A stretch of 45,570 nt of DNA from NCBI GenBank assembly GCA_025612375.1, contig JAAXKN010000036.1, positions 1-45,570 of the forward strand, given 5' to 3'. This DNA comes from Ignavibacteria bacterium (GTDB lineage Bacteria > Bacteroidota > Ignavibacteria > Ignavibacteriales > SURF-24). Shown one piece after another: positions 39,048 to 45,570 of the stretch; positions within the stretch are counted from its first letter, which is position 1; every line of letters begins with the position of its first letter. Below the pieces are notes generated by a model. It ran no database searches, was not told where the DNA came from, and saw nothing but the letters and a program-made list of their open reading frames with translations. The position numbers and the translations under genes are program-made.

Positions 39048-40027
39048 GTAAAGTTTGGCCTATGGGCTGTAAAAAGATTGATACTGAGGACCAGCTCCAG
39101 AGAATCATACATGATGATAACTATATAGGCCAGAGAAAAATCAAGGGGGTTCGTGCAGTAATGCACGTCCTCCAAGACGGTTCTCTTAAGTTTACAACCA
39201 GAGGGGCTACGTTAGATGACCCGGAGACACCCATAGACATTACCCACAGGTTGAAACATCTGACCCGTCAGCGTTTTAAGTCACTAGCTGGACTAGTCTT
39301 AGATGCTGAAATGTGGGCCCCAGGGATGGATGACTCTGAGATAGCCGGGAAGCTGAATTATCGTTCAACTGTGGAAGTGCCTCGAGAGATTGAGCCATAT
39401 TTCTTTGATGTTATTAATGTGAGCCGTTTAGACTTAGGTGATAAGCCGCTAGCATTTAGGCTTAAGCTCTTGGAGAAGTTAGGTGTCCTGTTTAAGAATG
39501 AAGACGTTATGACCTGGGCTAACTTTGTCCCACATGTGCAAGGAGCAGAAGACAAGGAGAGATACCTATATGAACTTTTGGAGAATGGCGAAGAAGGTAT
39601 GGTATTCAAAAATCTGGGCTCTGGTTACATATTCACCGAAAAAAAGTGTAAAAAGGCGGGGTATTGGTATAAGTATAAACGGAAGGACACTGTTGATGCT
39701 GTTATTACCGGGGCCACACCTCCTGAACAATTTTACAGGGACACTAACACGGGAATTTATGACCTGGGTAGACATACAAAGGCTTGGGCGCTTGGGTGGT
39801 TTGGAAGTCTTAATTTTACGTTTACCAAAGGAGATAAGGAGTTTACGGGCTCATGCTCAGGAATGACAGATGAGATGAGAAAGAAACTCAGTGATGGTAA
39901 CCACAGTGTTAAGCCAGAGTATGTGGGCAGAGTCATTGAGGTGGAGTTCTTTGAGAGAAATAAGTACGGCAACTGTGAGCACCCTCGTTTCCTCCGTTTA
40001 CGTGAAGAGGTTGAAATTGAGGGTTGA
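39044..40027 (+). CDS. ATP-dependent DNA ligase
   Basis: The 327-residue enzyme seals nicks in phage DNA. The nucleotidyltransferase core shows motif I as KIKGVR (usual KxDGxR), motif III-like VLDAEMW, motif IV EEGMVFKN, and motif V YWYKYKRKD. An OB-fold C-terminal domain follows, with RVIEVEFFERNKYGN. The Asp of motif I is replaced by Lys. All other motifs are intact, so activity is likely. The stop TGA lies in the -35 box of the next promoter. Confidence 0.85.
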   Translation: MSKVWPMGCKKIDTEDQLQRIIHDDNYIGQRKIKGVRAVMHVLQDGSLKFTTRGATLDDPETPIDITHRLKHLTRQRFKSLAGLVLDAEMWAPGMDDSEIAGKLNYRSTVEVPREIEPYFFDVINVSRLDLGDKPLAFRLKLLEKLGVLFKNEDVMTWANFVPHVQGAEDKERYLYELLENGEEGMVFKNLGSGYIFTEKKCKKAGYWYKYKRKDTVDAVITGATPPEQFYRDTNTGIYDLGRHTKAWALGWFGSLNFTFTKGDKEFTGSCSGMTDEMRKKLSDGNHSVKPEYVGRVIEVEFFERNKYGNCEHPRFLRLREEVEIEG

Positions 40028-40052
40028 CATTAGTTCAATAATTTTATATAAT
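40024..40052 (+). promoter_or_regulatory. Strong internal rightward promoter
   Basis: TTGACA (40024-40029) and TATAAT (40047-40052) are 17 bases apart, just before the deaminase and polymerase genes. The ligase stop codon is inside the -35 box. Confidence 0.9.
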
Positions 40053-40090
40053 TAATTCATAAAATAAAATCATTTAAGGAGGTAGTTCAA

Positions 40091-40504
40091 ATGAGTAAGG
40101 TAGAGGTAAAATACAAAGAGGTAAAGAGACCAATTATTAGGGTGATAGCGAATGACAGTAATATAAAGGATAGAGCATTGGTGATACAGCCCTCACAGTC
40201 TATCAAGAATGCTTTGACTGTGTATGTGTCAGGAGTAAATAACTCTAGGGTTAGGATTAGCCGTAGTGATGTGCCCGAGTTGTTGAACGCTATCAGTCTT
40301 TTAAACCACAGTGGTGAGTTTAAAACAGATGATAGTTCTACCGAGGACCTGGTGGTCACCTTCAAGAGGGGCAATTATACTAACACCTTGAATTTAGGAG
40401 ATTTCAAGAGACCTGTGACCATAAAGGAGTGGGGCGATTATCGGGACAAAGTTGAAAGAGTAATAGGACAGGTACTAAGACTGTCAGGTGATAACAATGA
40501 GTAG
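40091..40504 (+). CDS. Hypothetical protein
   Basis: The 137-residue protein is beta-rich in its first 100 residues (IIRVIANDSN, LTVYVSGVNNSRVRIS, LVVTFKRGNY) with a C-terminal helix. No family is recognised. It has AAGGAGGT before its ATG and overlaps the dCMP deaminase start by 8 bases. Confidence 0.65.
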   Translation: MSKVEVKYKEVKRPIIRVIANDSNIKDRALVIQPSQSIKNALTVYVSGVNNSRVRISRSDVPELLNAISLLNHSGEFKTDDSSTEDLVVTFKRGNYTNTLNLGDFKRPVTIKEWGDYRDKVERVIGQVLRLSGDNNE

Positions 40505-40985
40505 GATAAGTAGGGACGAGATGTTCATGCAGATAGCACAGATTGTAGCCCAAAGAGGTACCTGTGATAGAGCCTCCGTGGGGGCTGTTCTCGTCAACAA
40601 TAATAGGAACATAGTCGCCATCGGATACAATGGGGCCCCAGCTGGAGAACCTCACTGTGACGAGGTAGGTCATAAGTTAGTCAACAATCATTGCACTAAT
40701 GCTCTCCACGCTGAAGAGAATTGTCTGGAGGCCCTTCAAAAAAGTATACACTATGACCGGGACGGTTACCCCATAGGTATAACAGGATACCACTTGACGT
40801 TGTATGTAACTCACTACCCTTGTATGAAGTGTGTACATAAGGTAATCTCAGCGGTCAATGTAGGAGGGTTGCCTATTGGAAGAATTGTGTATCTACACCC
40901 CTTCGGGGACAACCCTTCAGTAAGACAGAAGTTGTTGAAAGGAGCTGGAATAAGCATTGAGCGACATATCAGGCCTGAGGAATGA
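40497..40985 (+). CDS. dCMP deaminase
   Basis: The 162-residue enzyme turns dCMP into dUMP, the substrate of the TS-like enzyme. The zinc site is H71-A-E73 with C109-x-x-C112 in HYPCMKC. The CDRASVGAVLV region and HC near residue 53 match the second zinc site of phage and Bacillus dCMP deaminases. ATG 40497 is preceded by CAGGTG; a GTG 3 codons earlier is possible. It overlaps the polymerase gene by 29 bases. Confidence 0.9.
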   Translation: MSRISRDEMFMQIAQIVAQRGTCDRASVGAVLVNNNRNIVAIGYNGAPAGEPHCDEVGHKLVNNHCTNALHAEENCLEALQKSIHYDRDGYPIGITGYHLTLYVTHYPCMKCVHKVISAVNVGGLPIGRIVYLHPFGDNPSVRQKLLKGAGISIERHIRPEE

Positions 40986-43482
40986 AAACTGTACTATGTG
41001 CTCCCTATGTGAGAATGCCGAACACGTCTGCCTCTGTGGCACCGGACCTGTCCCCGCTAAATACATGATAGTGGGGGAGGCCCCCGGGCTGGGTGAAGAC
41101 CGCACAGGATTGCCATTTCAGGGGCAGTCAGGTAAACTACTCCGTGCTACACTTAGAGCTATGGGCGTTGATGATAGTCAGGTATACATAACTAACACCT
41201 GTAAATGTAGGCCCCCAGAGAACAGAACACCTAGCAAGGAAGAGATAAAAGCTTGTTATACATACCTGAGTTATGAAATAGACACTGTTGAGCCTGAAGT
41301 AATTGTAACCCTAGGAAATTCTGCATTGTATGCCGTCACAGGACACTCAGGTATTAGTAAGTACAGGGGCAGTGAGCTCGAGAAAGGAGGGGCTATGGTG
41401 ATACCTACATATCACCCTGCCGCTGTATTACGCTCTCCCAAGTATACTAATCAGTTCAAGAACGATTTACGGAAGGCATTTGGAGACACGTCAGAAAAAA
41501 CTCAAAAATTTGAACCGGTAATTCATTATGTAATGAATAAAGAATCACTTAGAGAGCTAATTACGCACCTTCAAAAGGCCTCTAAAATCGAATTGAATTA
41601 CGGTGCACTTGACCTAGAGACAACAACATTTGATTATTGGAGACCCGAGACTAAGGTAATGTCTATGGGTGTATGTGTGGATGATGTACACACCTGGTCA
41701 ATACCTATGGAACACCCTGCAAGCCCCTGGAGGGGACAATCACATAAAATAGTAGCCCTTGTAAAAACCTTCTTGGTGGGTATGAAGTGGGTGGGTAATA
41801 ACTGGAAGTATGACAACAAGTGGATGAGAGCTAAGTATGGTGTAACTGTTAATTTTGGTCCAGACAATATGCTTATAGGTTACGCCAATGATGAGAATGC
41901 CCCCCATGACCTGAAGTATCAGGCGGCAGTACACTGTGGAGCTCCAGACTATGCCAAAGATATAGTATGGCCCAAGAAGTTTGACCCTGTGGTGGATGAC
42001 ATCAATAAGAAGGTGGCCGAATATCTAAAAATGGACCTCAAGAAGTTAATGAAATATCAGGCTCTTGACTCATACTACACACGGCAGGTATACCCTAGGG
42101 AAAGGGGCATACTCGTGAAAGATATGAGAATAGCTCGTATCTACAAACATCTACTTGAAAAAGGTAGTACGGTCTTCATGTATATCGAGGAATTCGGCAT
42201 GTGGATTGACCCCGAGAGGCTAGGGAAGGCCACAGAGGAATGTGTCACCAATCGAGATGCTGTACTGGAGAAGTTAAATAGCCTGATACCTGAGGGGTGG
42301 TGTGAAACTCATCTCAGTAAGAAACAACTCAAACAAGGATTCAACTGGAACAGTACGAAGCAACTCGGGGCATTGTTATTTGGTGAAGATGGATTAAATT
42401 TTCCTGTATTGCTCAGGACTGATAAGGGTGCGCCAAGTACGTCAGAGTCTGTGCTCATATCACTAGGAGCGGACATAGATCATCCTGTGCTTGAGGGGCT
42501 GATGGAGTATAGGAAGTGGACAAAGTATCTTAATACTTATCTTGAACCATGGAGGGCCAAATTAGATGAGAACGGTAGAATACATCCTACATTCAAGCTG
42601 CACGGAACTGTCACCGGGCGTCTATCGGGCGAGGACGGAGTGCATCAGGTACCTCGAGACAAATTCATTAGAAGTTTGCCTGGAGCTCCTGCCGGATGGT
42701 CCTTCTTTGAAATTGATGGATCCCAAATCGAACTCCGAGTAGTGGCAGCTGTAGCCTGTGAGAGGACCATGCTACGTATCTTCGCCACAGGTGGGGACAT
42801 ACATCGAGAGACAGCTGCTACCATAATGGGTGTTGACCCTAAGGACGTTGGGTACGATGATAGAAAGAAGGCAAAAGCTGTTAACTTTGGTTTTGTATAC
42901 GGTATGGGCTGGAGGAAATTCAGGCAATACGCCTGGGAGAAGTATGGTATACGTCTCACAGAGGCTGAGGCTAAATTGTATCGTAAAAGGTTCTTCGAGA
43001 AGTATCCTGACTTACCTGCATGGCATGCTAAGATGCGAAGACTGGTCAGAGCTATGGGCTATGTTGTATCACCTATTGGACGTAAAAGGAGACTTCCAGA
43101 CATATACTCAGTAGATGAGGATAAACAAGCATCAGCTGAGAGGGAAGCAATTAATTCACCCGTGCAAGGGTTCGGAAGTGACTACGTATTAGCTGCATTT
43201 ATTGACATGGTATTGGTAAAGATAGCACAAAAAGACCCCAACTTCGAAACCATACGTCCTGTGGGGGCAGTTCACGATGCCCAGTACTATGAAATTCGCA
43301 ACGATATGTTAGAGTATTGGCCCACAGAGATTAAGAAGAACTTTGATGACCCAACTAGATTAAGGAAGTGGTTCGGCTATGAACCTCCGGTAGCTATCAC
43401 AGGTGACTGTAAGATAGGGACACACTGGGGTGACGCTAAGGACTGGGAGCTAGGTCAACCACTGCCATTTACTCCGAGGTGA
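40957..43482 (+). CDS. Uracil-DNA glycosylase (family 4)-DNA polymerase A fusion
   Basis: The 841-residue protein has two enzymes in one chain. Residues 1-185 are a family 4 UDG: CTMCSLC, VGEAPGLGEDRTGLPF, TCKCRPPENRTP with a later Cys for the 4Fe-4S cluster, and YHPAAVLRSP. From about 210 a 3'-5' exonuclease starts (ALDLETTTFD, then QALDSYYT). The polymerase has motif A DGSQIELR (about 587), motif B KAKAVNFGFVYG (about 638-649, Phe at the sugar-selecting site) and motif C VHDAQYY (about 772), where the usual Glu is Ala. It starts at TTG 40957 since the cysteine motif lies close to the start and AAAGGAG is upstream; start confidence is moderate. It is the main replicase. Confidence 0.9.
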   Translation: MSDISGLRNENCTMCSLCENAEHVCLCGTGPVPAKYMIVGEAPGLGEDRTGLPFQGQSGKLLRATLRAMGVDDSQVYITNTCKCRPPENRTPSKEEIKACYTYLSYEIDTVEPEVIVTLGNSALYAVTGHSGISKYRGSELEKGGAMVIPTYHPAAVLRSPKYTNQFKNDLRKAFGDTSEKTQKFEPVIHYVMNKESLRELITHLQKASKIELNYGALDLETTTFDYWRPETKVMSMGVCVDDVHTWSIPMEHPASPWRGQSHKIVALVKTFLVGMKWVGNNWKYDNKWMRAKYGVTVNFGPDNMLIGYANDENAPHDLKYQAAVHCGAPDYAKDIVWPKKFDPVVDDINKKVAEYLKMDLKKLMKYQALDSYYTRQVYPRERGILVKDMRIARIYKHLLEKGSTVFMYIEEFGMWIDPERLGKATEECVTNRDAVLEKLNSLIPEGWCETHLSKKQLKQGFNWNSTKQLGALLFGEDGLNFPVLLRTDKGAPSTSESVLISLGADIDHPVLEGLMEYRKWTKYLNTYLEPWRAKLDENGRIHPTFKLHGTVTGRLSGEDGVHQVPRDKFIRSLPGAPAGWSFFEIDGSQIELRVVAAVACERTMLRIFATGGDIHRETAATIMGVDPKDVGYDDRKKAKAVNFGFVYGMGWRKFRQYAWEKYGIRLTEAEAKLYRKRFFEKYPDLPAWHAKMRRLVRAMGYVVSPIGRKRRLPDIYSVDEDKQASAEREAINSPVQGFGSDYVLAAFIDMVLVKIAQKDPNFETIRPVGAVHDAQYYEIRNDMLEYWPTEIKKNFDDPTRLRKWFGYEPPVAITGDCKIGTHWGDAKDWELGQPLPFTPR

Positions 43483-43486
43483 TAAT

Positions 43487-43621
43487 ATGAAGGTATTTGA
43501 AATCTTGTACCACCGGGCTCTGACGGATAAACACAGAGGTAAGGAGAAGAAGTACATTACTCGATTGCAGGGTTTTCTTGATAAGGTGGGTGTGATACAT
43601 GTTAAAAGAGGTCAGAAGTAA
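43487..43621 (+). CDS. 44-residue basic protein
   Basis: The frame begins at ATG 43487 after GAGGTGATA, 4 bases past the polymerase stop. The product is strongly basic (RALTDKHRGKEKKYITRLQG). It overlaps the next frame by 23 bases. A nucleic-acid contact is possible; no family is recognised. Confidence 0.55.
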   Translation: MKVFEILYHRALTDKHRGKEKKYITRLQGFLDKVGVIHVKRGQK

Positions 43622-43775
43622 ATTAGACTCGAAGGCTAACACCAGTGAGACATACGAACAGTTTATAAGGAACTCAGAAGAGGATTTCGGGATGGGACAC
43701 CCCAGTTTTGAGTTATATACGCTGGATGAGTTAGAGAAGTACATCGAGTGGTTAGACTATCTGTGGACGAAGTAG
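43599..43775 (+). CDS. 58-residue acidic hypothetical protein
   Basis: The frame starts at ATG 43599 with AAGGTGGG upstream and ends in TAG at 43775, directly before the next AGGAGG. The product is helical and acidic with an aromatic end (LEKYIEWLDYLWTK). Together with the 44-residue basic neighbour it could form a charge-complementary pair, but that is speculation. Confidence 0.55.
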   Translation: MLKEVRSKLDSKANTSETYEQFIRNSEEDFGMGHPSFELYTLDELEKYIEWLDYLWTK

Positions 43776-43786
43776 GAGGTGAGAAG

Positions 43787-44152
43787 ATGAACTCAAGGGC
43801 TGAGAAACGTAGGGAGGCACGTAAGAATGACAAGACTCCCACTTATAACTTCAATAAGGAGCAGTTGGAGTCTATAGTTCAGGACAAGACCCAAAGGGAC
43901 ATTCAAAGAGCTAAGGAAGAGGCTACACAGGATGCTTTAAATTTTGCTGCCAATGGTATGATAGCTGCTTTCTCTCTAGCCTTGCATGACCACTTTGGTT
44001 TCGGCAACAGAAGGTTGAGAAAGTTGATGGATAAGGTTAACAGAATCTTCGATGCTCTAGACTATGACGGGGCTGATATGAGTATAGATGACCTGCTCAA
44101 CCTGTGTAAGGAAGTAACAGGGATAGACGTTAAATCTGAAGTTGGAGGGTAA
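43787..44152 (+). CDS. Hypothetical helical protein
   Basis: The 121-residue protein begins with a basic helix (SRAEKRREARKNDK) followed by a Gln/Lys-rich stretch, a hydrophobic helix (AANGMIAAFSLALHDHFG) and an acidic C-terminal third. ATG 43787 follows AGGAGGTG; an upstream in-frame start lacks such a site. Similar small phage proteins exist but have no known function. Confidence 0.65.
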   Translation: MNSRAEKRREARKNDKTPTYNFNKEQLESIVQDKTQRDIQRAKEEATQDALNFAANGMIAAFSLALHDHFGFGNRRLRKLMDKVNRIFDALDYDGADMSIDDLLNLCKEVTGIDVKSEVGG

Positions 44153-44156
44153 AAGG

Positions 44157-44354
44157 ATGGATAAGGATAAGGTAAGAGTTATGAGAATCTTGGTGTATGA
44201 AGGCCCACGAAAGAGTGTAGAAGATACTCTAAAACATAGCATGGTCCCCCTAGAGGGGTCGGAGATAATTGGGGAGCTTACTATAAAGTCAACTATCGTA
44301 GATAAGTTTCCTGAGGTACTAGATAAGGAGGTAACCAATGACCCAGATTGCTGA
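44157..44354 (+). CDS. Conserved phage hypothetical protein
   Basis: The 65-residue protein has VMRILVYEGPRKSVEDTLKH, a pattern I recall from small phage proteins that begin RILVYEG. The rest contains GELTIKSTIVDKFPEVL. GGAGGGTAAAAGG before ATG 44157 sets the start. It overlaps the next frame by 17 bases. Function unknown. Confidence 0.65.
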   Translation: MDKDKVRVMRILVYEGPRKSVEDTLKHSMVPLEGSEIIGELTIKSTIVDKFPEVLDKEVTNDPDC

Positions 44355-44499
44355 TTATGTTAGGCAAGTAAAGGAACTCGAGACAGAGATTAGTGAGATG
44401 GAAGATGCATTAAGACAGAATAAAGTTGCACTCTCCCAGCTGTTAAGTATAGAGGTAGAGGAGGTGAACCCGTGTGAAAAAAACAAGATACAGAGCTAA
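44338..44499 (+). CDS. 53-residue coiled-coil protein
   Basis: The frame starts at ATG 44338 with AAGGAGGT upstream. Residues 5-40 are one regular heptad-like helix (VRQVKELETEISEMEDALRQ). It overlaps the following gene by 26 bases. It may be a small oligomerising regulator; the role is unknown. Confidence 0.55.
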   Translation: MTQIADYVRQVKELETEISEMEDALRQNKVALSQLLSIEVEEVNPCEKNKIQS

Positions 44500-44761
44500 T
44501 GCGACAGAAATAAATAAGGCACCTGGACACATCAGGTATCTGTGGGTAATACAATTTAAGGCCTCAGGATATAGGGCAGCTACTCCTACAGTGGCTATGA
44601 CTTATCAGACACTCGATAGAGTAGACCCTAATTATGTAGAGGTATTAAGGGTGGTTGACCTATCTAAGGATAAGGTGCTTACATTAGCCCCGGAACGGCT
44701 GGAAGAACTAAAATCTGCCTGGAGGGAGAATTACTTCAACCCCGAGTGGGACATAGTTTAA
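44474..44761 (+). CDS. Hypothetical protein
   Basis: The 95-residue protein starts at GTG 44474 after GAGGAGGTG. It is basic at the N terminus (KKTRYRANATEINK) and beta-rich in the middle (RYLWVIQFKASGY, VEVLRVVDLSKDKVL), with a C-terminal helix. No family is recognised. It ends the run of small genes after the polymerase. Confidence 0.6.
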   Translation: MKKTRYRANATEINKAPGHIRYLWVIQFKASGYRAATPTVAMTYQTLDRVDPNYVEVLRVVDLSKDKVLTLAPERLEELKSAWRENYFNPEWDIV

Positions 44762-44783
44762 ATGAAATAATTTAATTTTAAAG

Positions 44784-44812
44784 TTTACAAAGTTTCTGCC
44801 TTATGATACAAT
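44784..44812 (+). promoter_or_regulatory. Rightward promoter of the recombination cassette
   Basis: TTTACA (44784-44789) and TACAAT (44807-44812) are 17 bases apart. It drives the nuclease-Sak4-SSB cassette through the join of the circle. Confidence 0.75.
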
Positions 44813-44853
44813 AATAATGTAGAAAAAATATGATATGAAAGGAGCTGGTACAA

Positions 44854-45570
44854 ATGAAGGAAGTTTCACCACAGTGCATTAAAATAGGAGTGGTGGAAGG
44901 CGAGGAAGGCCTTCTGGAGATTTCAATATCTAAAGCGAAGAAATGGCAATCTTGCCAGAAGGCCTTCGCTTATCGGTACAACGATAAACTGAGACCCAAG
45001 AAAAAGGCTACAGCCCTCAGACGTGGTACATGGGTACATAGTTGCCTTGAGCAACGTGCCCTTGGTAACGATTGGGTGAAGGTCATTAAGGATCTCAAAG
45101 CTCAGGAATATGACAAACTGTTTCTGGAGGAGAAAGTTGAACTGGGTGACCTCCCCACGGAGGTATTTCGTATGATGAGGGCCTACCATCAGACATACCT
45201 GAAAGTGGATGCTGAGTACGAGACCGTACGTGCTGAACAAGACTTTATGATACGGGTACCTGGAACCAAAATTGTCCTAGTGGGAAAGATTGATGCCATC
45301 ATCAGACACAGGGTTAGTAGAAAGGTATGGATTGTGGAGCATAAGACGGTGGGTAAGGACATACCTAGTGAAGATTACAGAATGTCAGACGGTCAGACAG
45401 CTGTATATAGTTGGGTACTAGAACAAATCGCGCCAATACTTGGCTTCAAGCCTGGAGATGTTGCAGGGGTCCTGATGGACTATATCAAAACGAAGCCACC
45501 TACAATTCCTGATATGTTGAAAAATGGGACTATGTCACGTAGAAGGATAAGTTGTGACCGTTACACGTAT
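44854..45570 (+). CDS. PD-(D/E)XK (RecB/Cas4-type) nuclease, N-terminal part
   Basis: Starting at ATG 44854 after AAAGGAG, the protein shows the RecB-family core. A Cys at 34 (WQSCQKAF) and GTWVHSCLE (H62) come first. LVGKIDAI follows with D147, VEHKTVG with E162/K164, and a Gln at 181 (GQTAVY). The four C-terminal cysteines are encoded at 1-403 because the gene runs through the join, giving 354 residues in all. It is an exonuclease-type enzyme that should work with the Sak4-like and SSB-like proteins in recombination or end trimming. Confidence 0.85.
   Translation, partial: MKEVSPQCIKIGVVEGEEGLLEISISKAKKWQSCQKAFAYRYNDKLRPKKKATALRRGTWVHSCLEQRALGNDWVKVIKDLKAQEYDKLFLEEKVELGDLPTEVFRMMRAYHQTYLKVDAEYETVRAEQDFMIRVPGTKIVLVGKIDAIIRHRVSRKVWIVEHKTVGKDIPSEDYRMSDGQTAVYSWVLEQIAPILGFKPGDVAGVLMDYIKTKPPTIPDMLKNGTMSRRRISCDRYTY
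45516..45570. repeat. Right copy of 55-bp terminal duplication
   Basis: This copy is identical to 1-55 and lies inside the nuclease reading frame, so the sequence joins head to tail without a break. Confidence 0.9.

Overview
The window is one complete phage-like genome from a short-tailed (podovirus-type) virus of a Bacillota host. The first 55 bases (1-55) recur exactly as the last 55 (45516-45570), and a PD-(D/E)XK nuclease gene reads across the join. The sequence is therefore a circular contig of about 45,515 unique bases with an assembly-style overlap. The host assignment is an inference. It rests on near-perfect AGGAGG ribosome sites before almost every gene, strong TTGACA/TATAAT promoters, a phi-LC3-type holin with an Amidase_3 endolysin, an XkdX-like protein, and a Bacillus-type parS site. 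I saw no integrase, CI-like repressor, ParA/ParB, tRNA, CRISPR array or insertion sequence.

The genome has four transcription blocks. (1) A leftward late block (23.1 to 3.35 kb) starts at a TTGACA-N18-TATAAT promoter at 23.3 kb with a structured leader. It encodes small and large terminase, portal, a zinc-ribbon protein, scaffold, a decoration-like protein, an HK97-fold capsid protein, an adaptor and hub resembling the P22 neck, a tail fibre, small tail genes, a LysM virion protein, a 1,821-residue internal virion protein, and lysis genes. There is no tape measure or sheath, hence the short-tail call. (2) A short rightward block (23.7-26.6 kb) encodes small proteins, including a PC4-like ssDNA-binding protein and a DUF3846 protein. 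It carries a perfect parS sequence and several intergenic hairpins. (3) A leftward replication and regulation block (32.5-26.65 kb) encodes an HTH protein, a primase-helicase, a MazG-like protein, a DHH phosphoesterase, a tandem ribbon-helix-helix protein and several microproteins. Downstream lies an origin-like region with seven TGTACA repeats and an AT-rich dyad. (4) A rightward early or middle block (32.6 kb through the join to 3.15 kb) encodes a SNF2-type helicase, nucleotide-metabolism enzymes (P-loop kinase, dUTPase-like, two adjacent thymidylate-synthase-superfamily proteins, dCMP deaminase), an ATP-dependent ligase, a uracil-DNA-glycosylase/DNA polymerase A fusion, the junction-spanning nuclease, a Sak4-like recombinase, an SSB-like protein and a VRR-NUC nuclease.

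Blocks 4 and 1 converge at two back-to-back terminators near 3.2 kb, and blocks 2 and 3 converge near 26.6 kb. Together the genes give a largely self-sufficient replication, recombination and dTMP-supply system. The points most worth following up are the lone host-type parS site with no partition genes, the TGTACA iteron region beside a tandem-RHH protein, the structured leader with an intrinsic-terminator-like hairpin before the small terminase gene, and the paired thymidylate-synthase paralogues, which could indicate a modified pyrimidine.
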